Shown here: in pieces, positions 31,755 to 40,363 of the stretch | How the letters are laid out: each line of letters opens with the position of its first letter | Numbering within the stretch: the stretch's first letter is position 1 | From: JANYHH01 sp965249745 | GTDB lineage: Bacteria > Deinococcota > Deinococci > Deinococcales > JAAFIG01 | Length of the DNA stretch: 64,000 nucleotides | NCBI GenBank assembly: GCA_965249745.1 | Contig: OZ252252.1 | Span: forward strand, 1,550,001 to 1,614,000 | Direction of reading: 5' to 3' | The notes under the pieces: model-generated | Seen by the model: the letters and a program-made list of their open reading frames with translations, nothing else | Told to the model about the DNA's origin: nothing | The model's database searches: none | Translations under genes and position numbers: made by a program

Positions 31755-33896
31755 TTACTTCTCGAGTTTCACATTCAGGCTCTTCTGCTCGGGGAAACGA
31801 AGGTCTTTGGTGACCGTCTTGAAGCCCGCCGCCTCGACCCGAACGGTGTACAAGGCGTTTGGCAATTTGAAGCTGGTCTTCGCGCCCGTCTGTGTCTGCA
31901 CGACCTTCGTGCCATCCAAAACCGTCACCTTCGCGGTTGATTCAGAAACGGTGACCTCGAGCGGCGGGTTTTTGGCAGCCTCGGCGGCCTTGGTTTTGGC
32001 AGCTTCAGCCGCAGCCTTCGCCTCATCCGCCTTCTTCTGCGCGGCCACCTTCGCGGCCCGCGCCTCGAGTTGCTTACGCACCTCGGGGTAGAGCTTTTCG
32101 ACCTTCAAGTCCTTCTGAGCGGTGGCGAGCCACTTGTCACCCTCCGTCGTGCGCTTGGCGGCTAACGCCTTCTGGGTGGCGTCGTCCTTGGCATCCGCGA
32201 ACGGCTTGACGCTTTTTTCGATCAGCGTCGTGACGCCCAGCACCACGAACTGCTTGCCCTTTTGGATGACATCGGAGACCTGAATCGCCCCAGCCTTGCT
32301 GAGCGCCTTGGCATCGAAAACGACCGTCTTGAAGGCGGGATCAATGCTCTCCGGGGTGACACTGCCAATCTCAGAGACGGTGCCTTTCTGCTTGGCGGCT
32401 TCCTTGGTGAAGTCGCCGCCGTTCTGCGCCACATAGGCGGCTCGGAACGTCTTGGCGGTTTCAATCGTGTTGAACGTTGCCTGATTGAGGTTGGCGCTGG
32501 CGGGCGTCGTGTAAAAGCTGGCGTTGCTGTCGTAATACTTCTTAGCGTCCGCCTCCGTCACGGTGACATTACGCGTCTCCCACTGTTGGACCGCCCCGAG
32601 GATATCGGCGTCCGCACCGATGAACGGCTCTTTGGTCTTCTTGGCGGACTGCACGCCGACCTGCTGCTTAATCAGGTTATCCAGCGTCTGCGTTTTGAAG
32701 AACTGCTCCACCAGGGTGCTGCCCTGAGCGCCGCCCTGTGAGAGGAACTGCTGAATCTGCTGGTTGTTGTAGACCTGACGGTTTAATTCGTGAAGCTTGA
32801 TCTGACCCGTGCCAACCTTGGCCACAACCGGATCGAAATAATCAAACTTGGAGTCCTTCTCTGCCACGATCACGGCGTTCTGCTCCAGAGTTTTGATCCA
32901 GTTTTCAATCGCGCCGTTGGATTTGATTTGCTTCGCGTCGGCCGTGACTTTGGTCTTGGCCTCCTCGAAGGTTTGCTGACCGGCGGGCAGGAATTTGTCC
33001 ACTTTCAAGATGTAGAACTTGCCGCTGTCGGTGATGGTTTCGGTGGTTCCGCCATCTTTCAGCTTGAAGGCAGCCGTGGCCACGTTTGTCGGGAGCGCCA
33101 ACGCGGTGATCTCGCCAGGCTTTTTCTCGCCCTTCTTACTACCGAGCGCCCCGTCTTCGGCTTTGGTCGCGTCGTCCTTGCTGAACTCTTTGACCAGCGC
33201 CAAGAAATCCTCGCCCGCCTTCAAACGCTTCGTCGCCTCGCTGGCAGACTTGGCATCGTTCATGACGATCTGGCGCGCCAGAATGCGCTCTTCAGAGCGG
33301 TAATTCTGCTTGTTCAAATCATAGAAGAGCTTGGCTTCGGGGTCGGTCAAGGTCACGCCGTCCTGAATTTCTTTCAGGCGTTTCTCCAATTGCAACTGCT
33401 GGCGGATCGTGTCGCGGAACGAGGCATCGGTGTACCCGAAGCCCTGGATTCGCGCCAGGAAATCAGCGTCCTTCTGCAAGTTGTTGGTGGCACGGAAGTT
33501 CTTCAACCAATCCGAGACCTCGCCATCAGAGATGCGAATCTTCGAGGCGTCGGACTGCGCGGCTTTGATCAGAATCACCTGTGAGTATAGAAAGTTATCC
33601 AGGTCCTGTCCGACCGTGCCCGCGAAGTTCAAACTGAACAGCGGATTGCGTTGCCGGAAGCGGTCCACCTCGCGCTCGGAGACTTTGATGCCGTTCACGG
33701 TGAACAGGTTCTTGCCCTCGTTCTGAGCCGCGCCGCCGCCCCCGCCGCCTAAATTCGGTGTGAACTGAATCACCATGCCCGCCAACAGGGCCACACCCAC
33801 AATGCCCAAGACCACACGGGATACAATGGTGCGTCTCGAGACGGGTTCCTGACCTTCCAGGGCGCGGTAACGGGGTTTACTGGTTGAATCTCTCAC
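31755..33896 (-). CDS. PpiD/SurA-like parvulin foldase with PEGA domain
   Basis: 713 aa, anchored by one N-terminal helix (VVLGIVGVALLAGMVIQF, ~27-44), so the body is extracytoplasmic. SurA_N-like segment ~55-190; parvulin PPIase ~200-320 (ILARQIVMNDAKSASEATKR, DGALGSKKGE, GKFYILKVD); a second, degenerate parvulin half follows; Ala/Lys coiled coil; C-terminal PEGA domain (VTVLDGTKVVQTQTG ... VRVEAAGFKTVT). Likely folds exported envelope proteins. GTG start behind AGGAGGAA. Divergent from tRNA-Arg. Confidence 0.85.
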   Translation of the reverse strand: MRDSTSKPRYRALEGQEPVSRRTIVSRVVLGIVGVALLAGMVIQFTPNLGGGGGGAAQNEGKNLFTVNGIKVSEREVDRFRQRNPLFSLNFAGTVGQDLDNFLYSQVILIKAAQSDASKIRISDGEVSDWLKNFRATNNLQKDADFLARIQGFGYTDASFRDTIRQQLQLEKRLKEIQDGVTLTDPEAKLFYDLNKQNYRSEERILARQIVMNDAKSASEATKRLKAGEDFLALVKEFSKDDATKAEDGALGSKKGEKKPGEITALALPTNVATAAFKLKDGGTTETITDSGKFYILKVDKFLPAGQQTFEEAKTKVTADAKQIKSNGAIENWIKTLEQNAVIVAEKDSKFDYFDPVVAKVGTGQIKLHELNRQVYNNQQIQQFLSQGGAQGSTLVEQFFKTQTLDNLIKQQVGVQSAKKTKEPFIGADADILGAVQQWETRNVTVTEADAKKYYDSNASFYTTPASANLNQATFNTIETAKTFRAAYVAQNGGDFTKEAAKQKGTVSEIGSVTPESIDPAFKTVVFDAKALSKAGAIQVSDVIQKGKQFVVLGVTTLIEKSVKPFADAKDDATQKALAAKRTTEGDKWLATAQKDLKVEKLYPEVRKQLEARAAKVAAQKKADEAKAAAEAAKTKAAEAAKNPPLEVTVSESTAKVTVLDGTKVVQTQTGAKTSFKLPNALYTVRVEAAGFKTVTKDLRFPEQKSLNVKLEK

Positions 33897-33936
33897 TTGC
33901 GTTCCTCCTAGGAACCGTGCTACAAACGTGTTGAAC

Positions 33937-34013
33937 GCGCCCGTAGTTCAGTTGGATAGAGCGTTGCCCTCCGAAGGCAAAGGTCACAGGTTCGAATCCT
34001 GTCGGGCGCACCA
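33937..34013 (+). tRNA. tRNA-Arg (CCG)
   Basis: 77 nt including encoded CCA. Acceptor GCGCCCG pairs with CGGGCGC, T-arm ACAGG-TTCGAAT-CCTGT, anticodon stem TTGCC/GGCAA with loop CTCCGAA, giving anticodon CCG. Followed by a terminator at 34029. Confidence 0.97.
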
Positions 34014-34028
34014 AAAAGGTTTCACCCG

Positions 34029-34051
34029 TCCCAGCCCCGGCTGGGATTTTT
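34029..34051 (+). terminator. Terminator of tRNA-Arg
   Basis: TCCCAGCC-CC-GGCTGGGA then T5. Confidence 0.92.
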
Positions 34052-34386
34052 CATCCCTGCTGGCTCGTCACAGTTTCGTAGTCTAACACGCCACCAGACG
34101 GGTGAATGAGTCCGATTTGAGGGCCGCGTGTCAAACACAAGTCTTCTGTGAAGCCGCATTCACATCTTCAGCGATAAGCCATTCACTCAGGTTCCTCCTA
34201 GGCTCGAGTGCCGACGCAATCCTGACCGTAGAAGCGCACACTATCTCCAGAGACGCACCCTGTCTCCAGAGAAAGGAGGCGAGCTTGAACAGCCTCAAGT
34301 CGCCGCCCTCGAGCCAGAGCTAACAGACATTCCCTCGAGAGCTGCAAAACCCAAATCGTCTGCACGTCCTCTCAAGGAGAACCACC
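34052..34386. other. Gene-free stretch with short direct repeat
   Basis: I see no convincing gene. TCTCCAGAGA, itself palindromic, occurs at 34244-34253 and 34263-34272 (19-bp step). The 12-mer GTTCCTCCTAGG occurs at 33901 and again at about 34192. The last part is the leader of the small gene at 34387. Confidence 0.4.
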
Positions 34387-34548
34387 ATGAACTTTGAAAC
34401 CCCGCTCAATTTCGCCCAAGAGAAAGTCCAAGGCTGGCAACGCCAAGCCGATCTGGAACGTCAAGTCAAAGAGGCCTACCGATTCAACTTCAAACTTCCT
34501 TCGTTGCACTTGCCACGTCTGAGTCGCTCCGCGCGAAAACCCGCCTGA
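34387..34548 (+). CDS. Small basic protein (53 aa)
   Basis: ATG 34387 with AAGGAG 7 nt upstream, a clear initiation site. MNFETPLNFAQEKVQGWQRQ, then a helical ADLERQVKEAYRF and basic tail RLSRSARKPA. No signal or membrane helix. Family not recognised. The Shine-Dalgarno and codon pattern make it likely real. Confidence 0.6.
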   Translation: MNFETPLNFAQEKVQGWQRQADLERQVKEAYRFNFKLPSLHLPRLSRSARKPA

Positions 34549-34678
34549 CAACCGCTACGCGCCGTGTCAAACGCTTGAACTTCAACTCGTTCAACGTATA
34601 ACAGTTCAAAACCTGTTCTCAAAGACAACACCATGCTCGTCCAAGAGTTTGACCCGTACGATCCTAGCTGGGAACCAA

Positions 34679-34709
34679 CCGCCCGCCTCGAGAGAGCGCG
34701 GGCGGTTTT
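34679..34709 (+). terminator. Terminator before gene at 34744
   Basis: CCGCCCGC (34679-34686) / GCGGGCGG (34698-34705) then TTTTA; the loop contains CTCGAG. It argues against the longer ORF from 34633. Confidence 0.85.
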
Positions 34710-34743
34710 ATGTCTGCGGCAATCAACTGCTAAAGTGCGTTCC

Positions 34744-35265
34744 ATGCGCAGTAAATCGCAATGGCTCGAGATGATCGCGCGGACGCGACCGAGCGAGTTT
34801 GCCGTGACCGCGCTCGAGACGCAGTTGGGGCGAGAGGCTGGCTCGTTCGCACCGGACGAACTCGAGGCGTTACGGGCTGCCCTTCAAGCGTTAAAAATGC
34901 GGGTGACGCCCGACGCGCCAGATCAGACTTCAGGCGCTCGAGGATCTTTGAACGTGGACTTTCGCCGCGAAGGGATGGGCGGCAAGGGACGGATTTACGC
35001 CGAGATCGAAGGGCGAAAACTGCGCGATTTGATGGAAAATCCCGTTCTGGACGAGGCCCAGGTTTACGTCTTCACGGACGCCGGGCGGCTGGCGGGCTTT
35101 CAGGTAGACAACGCCAACACGCTTCCAGACCGGCTCGAGGGTGTGCTGAACGAACTGGAATCACTGGACCTCGAGCGGGTGGCTTGTCCCGAAGCCGGAC
35201 TCGAGGATGCGAGTCTGTCTGATGTGCTGCGCTGGGTGGTGCAAGCTCGAGTCATCGGTGAGTGA
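34744..35265 (+). CDS. Hypothetical acidic protein
   Basis: 173 aa from ATG 34744; TAAAGT (34731-34736) lies 7 nt upstream and a terminator lies before that, so the longer frame from 34633 is rejected. Helical N-half (SKSQWLEMIARTRPSEFAVT), then a beta segment LNVDFRREGMGGKGRIYAEI and a C-terminal acidic helix (GVLNELESLDLERVACPE). Soluble. No family recognised. Confidence 0.65.
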   Translation: MRSKSQWLEMIARTRPSEFAVTALETQLGREAGSFAPDELEALRAALQALKMRVTPDAPDQTSGARGSLNVDFRREGMGGKGRIYAEIEGRKLRDLMENPVLDEAQVYVFTDAGRLAGFQVDNANTLPDRLEGVLNELESLDLERVACPEAGLEDASLSDVLRWVVQARVIGE

Positions 35266-35279
35266 GGTCTTCAGATAAT

Positions 35280-35744
35280 TCAGCCAGGTGATCGTCCGAG
35301 CCGAGCGTTGCCCGATCTATCACTCCAGGCGCTGACCATTGCCGATCCCAGGGAACCCAAAACTTGAAACGTCACCCATGACTCCTTCAACTCTATTTGC
35401 TGTACGGAGAAGAACCAATACGAAATTTTTCTGATGCTCCTCACACTTTCCCAGGGAATGAACAGTTTTGGTGAGAACACCCGAAAAACCCAGATAGGTT
35501 GGACGCAGAATCCATCTTTGCCCACCACAAAAGTCAAACAGTTGCGATAACTGACTGGAAAGAGAGCTGCGCCTATCCCTGCCGATGCCAAACGAAAGGT
35601 TTGACCGTCAATGTTGGCTCGACTCTTGTATTTCTTTGATAGAAACGGCCAGCCGCTGATGAGTGACAATAAGCCCAAGACGAACAACCCAAGGCTGGCG
35701 AAATAAAACGGAAACCAGAGTAGAAATTCGGATGCAGAGTTCAT
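35280..35744 (-). CDS. Hypothetical membrane protein
   Basis: 154 aa from ATG 35744 with AAAGGA upstream. One or two N-terminal membrane helices (FLLWFPFYFASLGLFVLGLL), then a soluble PH-like beta segment (FVVGKDGFCVQPIWVFRVFS; PKLFIPWESVRSIRKISY), as in bacterial PH-domain membrane proteins. Lower G+C than neighbours. Ends 15 bp from the convergent gene at 35265. Confidence 0.6.
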   Translation of the reverse strand: MNSASEFLLWFPFYFASLGLFVLGLLSLISGWPFLSKKYKSRANIDGQTFRLASAGIGAALFPVSYRNCLTFVVGKDGFCVQPIWVFRVFSPKLFIPWESVRSIRKISYWFFSVQQIELKESWVTFQVLGSLGSAMVSAWSDRSGNARLGRSPG

Positions 35745-35850
35745 AATCCTTTTCAATACGTGGTGAGTAGCATCAACGTTTCAGGCAAAGCTTTGAACAC
35801 TGGAAGTCGGTCGTGCTCGCTTTAGACTCGAGCATCCAACATAGAACTAT

Positions 35851-35867
35851 TTCACAGTCCGTTCACA
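35851..35867. promoter_or_regulatory. Direct repeat TTCACA-N5-TTCACA
   Basis: TTCACA at 35851-35856 and 35862-35867, period 11 bp, ~90 bp before the SHOCT gene. A similar word (TTCACA/CTCACA) is repeated before the response-regulator gene at 37181-37212. Candidate OmpR-type binding site. Confidence 0.4.
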
Positions 35868-35958
35868 CAACGAGCCACCGCTCTTCACGTGTTTAGCCGC
35901 ATAGTGGCGACAGTTCCGAGCGCAGTCAAGCTGCCTCGAGACGAGAGGAGCAAGGCTT

Positions 35959-36468
35959 ATGTGGCATCAAGGTTTAGCGTACGGCATGGACCCAGGGTTC
36001 TTTTTCGTGGCGGGTCTGTTCAAATTCTTCGGTTGGTTGCTGTTCCTGGGATTAATCTTCGGCGCGATTCGCTTTTTCCGCCGCGCTCGTTATGCGGGCA
36101 TGGGCGGCGGCAATGGTGGCTGGGGCGGTCGCGGTGGCTGGAACCCGCAACGCATGATGGGAGCCTGGGGGGGCTTCGGGCGCGACGAGGCGATGGAAAC
36201 GGCCCGTGAGCGTCTGGCTAAAAGCGAATTGACCCCAGAGCAGTTCGAGGAGATCAAGCGTGGCTTGGGTGGCAACGAGGCTCGAGCGAACAACGATATG
36301 GCGGGCGGCAATCGCGGTGATTGGCACGACATGAAACGCGAGTGGCGCGATGTCAAGCGCGGGTTCTCAGGCAAGGATAATGCTCTAGAGACGGCGCGGT
36401 TGCGACTGGCCAAGGGCGAGATCAGCGCCGAAGAATTCGAGATGATTCGCCGGACGTTAGAAAACTGA
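35959..36468 (+). CDS. Membrane protein with two SHOCT motifs
   Basis: 169 aa. One helix (FFFVAGLFKFFGWLLFLGLI, ~14-33), a Gly/Trp-rich linker (GMGGGNGGWGGRGGW), then SHOCT motif 1 (ETARERLAKSELTPEQFEEI) and SHOCT motif 2 (ETARLRLAKGEISAEEFEMI). SHOCT motifs are short C-terminal helical hairpins thought to mediate oligomerisation; two in tandem is notable. GAGAGGAG precedes ATG. Closed by a 14-bp hairpin at 36493. Confidence 0.8.
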   Translation: MWHQGLAYGMDPGFFFVAGLFKFFGWLLFLGLIFGAIRFFRRARYAGMGGGNGGWGGRGGWNPQRMMGAWGGFGRDEAMETARERLAKSELTPEQFEEIKRGLGGNEARANNDMAGGNRGDWHDMKREWRDVKRGFSGKDNALETARLRLAKGEISAEEFEMIRRTLEN

Positions 36469-36492
36469 GCGTTTAATCCTAATCTTTCAGTT

Positions 36493-36534
36493 GAACTCCG
36501 CGCTGACGCATCCAAGGCGTTCAGCGCGGAGTTC
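36493..36534 (+). terminator. Strong hairpin after SHOCT gene
   Basis: GAACTCCGCGCTGA (36493-36506) / TCAGCGCGGAGTTC (36521-36534), 14-bp perfect stem. No T-run; likely terminator. Confidence 0.6.
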
Positions 36535-36597
36535 GTCTCGAGTTGGTCTGTGATAGCGCGAGATGTTCGTTGCCGCCTGAAAGATAAAGGTCTGAAG

Positions 36598-37140
36598 ATG
36601 CCGAGTGCGCTGCTGATGATAGACATTCAAAACGATTTCACCCAACCCGATGGGCGAATGCCGGTGGCGGCCGATCAGGCGGAGCAGACGATCACCAACA
36701 TCAACGCGATGCTCGAGTCGTCCGAAGCCAAGGCAGTCCTCCCGGTGTACATCGGGAACGAGTTTGGCAAGTACGATCCGCTGAATCTCTTCAGGAATTT
36801 CGCCTCGCTCAAAGAAACGGCCGGGAGTCGGCTCGATCCTCGGTTACGGGTTGTTGGCGATGAGTATTTTTCAAAACGAACCGGGAATGCTTTTTCCAAC
36901 CCTGGGCTGGCATCGTTCCTGCGCGACGCGAGGGTTGAACAGCTTTACTTGACAGGTTTGTACGCCGAAGCCTGCGTGTTTGAAACTTTTAAGGGCGCAC
37001 GGCGACTCGGGTTTGATTGCGTGGTGGTCAAAGACGCCATCGCCACGAAAACAGACGAACGGCGTCAGATGATGACCGACCGATTCTCAAAACTTGGCGC
37101 GAAGCTGACGACCACGGCGCAATGGCTCGAGCGGGTGTGA
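36598..37140 (+). CDS. Isochorismatase-family cysteine hydrolase
   Basis: 180 aa from ATG 36598 (AAAGG upstream). Active-site Asp in LLMIDIQNDFT, Lys in YFSKRTGNAF, and Cys in YLTGLYAEACVFETFKGA, the Asp-Lys-Cys triad of nicotinamidase/isochorismatase-like hydrolases. Members hydrolyse nicotinamide, ureidoacrylate and other amides; the substrate is unresolved. Stands alone between the SHOCT gene and the two-component pair. Confidence 0.87.
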   Translation: MPSALLMIDIQNDFTQPDGRMPVAADQAEQTITNINAMLESSEAKAVLPVYIGNEFGKYDPLNLFRNFASLKETAGSRLDPRLRVVGDEYFSKRTGNAFSNPGLASFLRDARVEQLYLTGLYAEACVFETFKGARRLGFDCVVVKDAIATKTDERRQMMTDRFSKLGAKLTTTAQWLERV

Positions 37141-37178
37141 CCGTCGGGTTCTTTTGACACTTTGACTTCGCATCGTCC

Positions 37179-37231
37179 AGCTCACACGCCCAGCTCACAC
37201 GCCCACTTCACACCCTGAGAACCCTTACGAT
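37179..37231 (+). promoter_or_regulatory. Response-regulator promoter with triple 13-bp repeat
   Basis: AGCTCACACGCCC at 37179-37191 and 37192-37204 (identical), then the degenerate ACTTCACACCCTG at 37205-37217. The TACGAT -10 box (37226-37231) follows 9 bp later. Candidate autoregulatory site for the OmpR-type regulator. Confidence 0.55.
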
Positions 37232-37238
37232 GAACTCC

Positions 37239-37913
37239 ATGTCTGCCACCATCCTGATCGTCGAAGACGAGTCGCGCCTCGCGGCGATCTTAGAGGATTA
37301 CCTGCGCCGCGAGCATTTTCACACCGAACGCGCGGCTGACGGGAAGCGCGCCTTGGAATTGTGGCGCGCGGCGCGGCCGGATCTGATTCTGTTGGATGTC
37401 ATGCTGCCGGAGCTGGACGGCTTCGAGGTGGCGCGGGTGGTGCGGGCAGAGGGCAGCACGCCGATTATCATGCTGACCGCCAGAGACGACGAATTGGACA
37501 AGTTGCTAGGGCTGGGTTTAGGCGCGGACGATTACGTGGTCAAACCCTACAGCCCGCGTGAAGTCGTGGCCAGAGTCAAGGCGGTCCTGCGTCGCGCCGG
37601 GGGTCTGACTCCGCCGCCGGAGCTGTACCGCGTTGGGGCTTTAGAGGTCAACCTCAGCTCCTTCGAGGTGCGTTGCGCCGGGGAACTCGTGGCCATGACG
37701 ACCAGCGAAGTCAAACTGCTGGCACTGCTGGCCAGAGAACCGACTCGAGTCCGGCAACGGGCGGAACTGCTGTCCGTCACCGGTGACAACGACCGCTACG
37801 CCGATGAACGCACGGTGGACGCGCACATCAAGAACATTCGTAAGAAGCTCGGGCGGTGCGGCGATCAGTTGGAGACGGTGCGCGGCGTGGGATACCGATT
37901 GCGAGGCTTGTGA
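37239..37913 (+). CDS. OmpR-family response regulator
   Basis: 224 aa from ATG 37239, chosen because TACGAT lies 7 nt upstream; another ATG is at 37230. Receiver: ILIVEDES, phospho-Asp in LILLDVMLPELDG, LTARDDE and KPYSP. Effector: winged helix with LTTSEVKLLAL-like start (AMTTSEVKLLALLAREPTRV) and ADERTVDAHIKNIRKKLG recognition helix. Coupled to the kinase by a TGATG overlap. Target repeats discussed at 37179 and 35851. Confidence 0.93.
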   Translation: MSATILIVEDESRLAAILEDYLRREHFHTERAADGKRALELWRAARPDLILLDVMLPELDGFEVARVVRAEGSTPIIMLTARDDELDKLLGLGLGADDYVVKPYSPREVVARVKAVLRRAGGLTPPPELYRVGALEVNLSSFEVRCAGELVAMTTSEVKLLALLAREPTRVRQRAELLSVTGDNDRYADERTVDAHIKNIRKKLGRCGDQLETVRGVGYRLRGL

Positions 37914-39160
37914 TGGGTTGGGGCAGACGCGAAGAGTGGCGGCGGTACCAGCAACAATGGCTCGAGCGGGTCAAAGCCGAGGGCTGGGATAAGGACTGGG
38001 GCAAGCCTCGCCGTTTCGGTGGTCGCCGCTGGGGGTTGCGGCGGCGGTTGACGACCTGGTTTTTAATCGTTTCCTTGGGCAGCGTGGCGCTCACCACCTG
38101 GATCACGACGGCCGCCGTGTACAAGGCGCAACTCGAGTTGGCAAAGGCGTTCCCGGAAGTTGTCGGCATGGAACTGCCGCATTCCTTCTGGGACCGTCCG
38201 CAGTTCCTGGTCAACGACCCGCGATACCGGGCGGCTGGCGAGGCGTTCCGCAACGTGACCCGGACGGCGCTCCTGGCGGGGATTGGCGCGTTCTTTCTGA
38301 GTGGCATCGCGGCGGCCGTGGTGACGCGTCGTCTGACCAGACCCTTGATTGCTTTGGAAGATGCCGCGAACCGCTTGGAGCGCGGCGAGCGCGACGTGAG
38401 ATTGCGCGTCCCGGAAGCCAAAGACGAGTTACGCACCGTGACCGAATCGTTTAACCGCCTGGTGGACGGGTTAGAGCGGCAAGAGTCGTGGCGCAAACGC
38501 GTCGTGGCGGACATCGCACATGATCTGCGCACGCCACTGTCCGTCATGCGCTCGGAGATCGAAGCCATGCAGGACGGCGTGCGACCGTTGGACAACGACA
38601 GCTTGGAGCGCTTGCTGGCTGAGATCGCGCTGCTCTCCAAGATGATCGAGGACCTGCGCTCCCTCGAGCGAGCCGAGGGAGCCTTCAAGCTGGACCTGCA
38701 CGAGATCACGCTAGAACCGTTCCTGCGCGATGTCGTCAGCGGTTTTCAAACGCGGGCCGAGCGCGCCGGAGTCGGCGTTCACCTCGAACCAGTTCAGACT
38801 GGGCTGCGACTTTGCGCCGATGCCACGCAACTGATGCGTCTACTCAACAACCTGCTGGAGAACGCCTTGGAACACAGCGGCGGCAGCCGGATCACCGTCT
38901 CAGCCGCGCTCGAGGGAGAGCAAACTGTGATTCGCGTGCGCGATAACGGGCGTGGCCTGACCGACCCGGAACGCATCTTCGAACGCTTCTACCGGGGCGA
39001 CGACTCCCGGACCCGCGACCCGGACGGGCAGGCGCACTCTGGGTTGGGCTTGAGCATCGCCCGTGCGATTGCCGTGGCGCACGGCGGTACGCTCGAGGCG
39101 GTCAACGCTGGCGACGGCTCAAGTTTCGTGTTGCGTTTACCCGCCCCCCTCAACTCCTGA
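37913..39160 (+). CDS. Sensor histidine kinase
   Basis: 415 aa from ATG 37913, overlapping the regulator's stop. Two membrane helices (TTWFLIVSLGSVALTTWI ~49-66; LLAGIGAFFLSGIAAAVV ~120-137) flank a short sensor loop; HAMP follows (RRLTRPLIALEDAANRL). H-box VVADIAHDLRTPLSVM; N-box NNLLENALEH; G-boxes VRDNGRGL and SGLGLSIARAI. Signal unknown; BaeS-like build suggests envelope stress. Overlaps the convergent regulator gene by 24 bp. Confidence 0.93.
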   Translation: MGWGRREEWRRYQQQWLERVKAEGWDKDWGKPRRFGGRRWGLRRRLTTWFLIVSLGSVALTTWITTAAVYKAQLELAKAFPEVVGMELPHSFWDRPQFLVNDPRYRAAGEAFRNVTRTALLAGIGAFFLSGIAAAVVTRRLTRPLIALEDAANRLERGERDVRLRVPEAKDELRTVTESFNRLVDGLERQESWRKRVVADIAHDLRTPLSVMRSEIEAMQDGVRPLDNDSLERLLAEIALLSKMIEDLRSLERAEGAFKLDLHEITLEPFLRDVVSGFQTRAERAGVGVHLEPVQTGLRLCADATQLMRLLNNLLENALEHSGGSRITVSAALEGEQTVIRVRDNGRGLTDPERIFERFYRGDDSRTRDPDGQAHSGLGLSIARAIAVAHGGTLEAVNAGDGSSFVLRLPAPLNS

Positions 39161-39823
39161 TTCGTCCTCGAGCGGCAGCATCGTCATCTGGAACAGGTAC
39201 AGGCGACTGTTGGGCCCGTCGTCGTCTATGAGCCGCAAGTCGGTCAGCAACTCGTAAAATTGTTTGACGATGGTTTGAGCGCGTTGATTGGAGATCTGTC
39301 CCGTGCCCCAAGTGCGAATCGAATCAGTGGGTTTGATCGTGACCAGGCTGTCGCCCTCGAGCCGCGAACGAAGCACGCGTTCGGTCATGATGTTGTCCTG
39401 AGCGTTCTTGTGAATCAGTAAACCGCCTTCTTGTTGTCTACCCACGTTTCGCCGCGCCTCAGCCTCGATCAAGCGCTCGAACAGCGGCTCGAGTTGCGCT
39501 TTCACGAACGCGGCCTCGGTCTCAAACGAGGTGACGGCGAACGGCACATAGAACTCGTCAGCCACGACTCGGTAGTAAGTAATAGCTCGGCCGCGCCGCT
39601 TTTCAACTCTTGAGACTTCCAGAATGCCCATCTCGAGCAGTGACTTCACCCGGTACAGGGCCGCATTGGGTTTCCACCCGAGCGCTCGTGCCACGACCGC
39701 GACCGTGTTCTCCGACCCCCAGAAGTGCGCCAGCAGGGCGTGATTGGTTTGATCTGTGAGGAATTCAGCGGTGCGAGCATTCCCCGGAATGAATCTATCT
39801 CTAGGCGAATCCGGGTCTTTCAT
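39137..39823 (-). CDS. ArsR-like winged-helix regulator
   Basis: 228 aa from ATG 39823; reverse TAAGCT (39836-39831) lies 7 nt upstream. HTH: NHALLAHFWGSENTVAVVAR, then GWKPNAALYRVKSLLEMGIL and a basic wing VEKRRGRAITYYRV. The C-terminal ~130 residues (GLLIHKNAQDN ...) are of unknown type. Many ArsR-like proteins of this form sense small ligands. No adjacent same-strand target. Confidence 0.7.
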   Translation of the reverse strand: MKDPDSPRDRFIPGNARTAEFLTDQTNHALLAHFWGSENTVAVVARALGWKPNAALYRVKSLLEMGILEVSRVEKRRGRAITYYRVVADEFYVPFAVTSFETEAAFVKAQLEPLFERLIEAEARRNVGRQQEGGLLIHKNAQDNIMTERVLRSRLEGDSLVTIKPTDSIRTWGTGQISNQRAQTIVKQFYELLTDLRLIDDDGPNSRLYLFQMTMLPLEDESGVEGGG

Positions 39824-39942
39824 GTCACCTAGCTTAGTCGGCATTGTGAATGCCGAATCAGAGCTGCTTCGTCCTCAAAGGATTGGTCGCAAGAGTTCAT
39901 TTTATCCCTCGAGCATTGGCGCTCTCGATTCGAGGAGGTCAC

Positions 39943-40308
39943 ATGAAAAAGGTTCTCGGTACGGCTGCCATCTTCGCCCTCGCGCTCGGTCTGACATCCG
40001 CCCTAGCAGACGGGGAATCCACCAGCGTCAGCGCCACGACCACCGCGACGGGCGCTTCGACGAGCGGTTCGGTCAGTAACAGCAGCTCCTCGGGTTCTTT
40101 GAGCACGAGCGTGTCAGCCAGTTCGTCCACGGGTCCCGGCGGCAGTGCAGCCAGCGTCACTGTCACGACCACCAACGGTTCGGGGACGACGACAACGGGT
40201 GCCTCGAGTTCCACTCCGACGACCGGAATTCCTACAGGCGGAACTGTGATCGTGCGCGACTCCAACGGCAACATTACCGGCATTATCATCACGCGCCCAC
40301 GGCGCTGA
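39943..40308 (+). CDS. Secreted Ser/Thr-rich low-complexity protein
   Basis: 121 aa from ATG 39943 (AGGAGG upstream). Sec signal MKKVLGTAAIFALALGLTSA with cleavage after ALA; then ~75 residues of Ser/Thr/Gly/Val (STSVSATTTATGASTSGS) and a C-terminal VIVRDSNGNITGIIITRPRR. Likely an exported, possibly surface-attached or glycosylated, disordered protein. No family. Confidence 0.65.
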   Translation: MKKVLGTAAIFALALGLTSALADGESTSVSATTTATGASTSGSVSNSSSSGSLSTSVSASSSTGPGGSAASVTVTTTNGSGTTTTGASSSTPTTGIPTGGTVIVRDSNGNITGIIITRPRR

Positions 40309-40363
40309 TCGAACGACCATCCTGTCGCTCGAGGTCGTTAAGCCTTGAGGGACGGGTTTTTCA

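Noticed and set aside
34102..34323. 73-aa forward ORF after tRNA-Arg
   Set aside because: No Shine-Dalgarno or -10 box and random-looking composition.
34633..34743. Longer start of the 34744 gene
   Set aside because: It runs through a terminator at 34679-34709; TAAAGT 7 nt before 34744 fits better.
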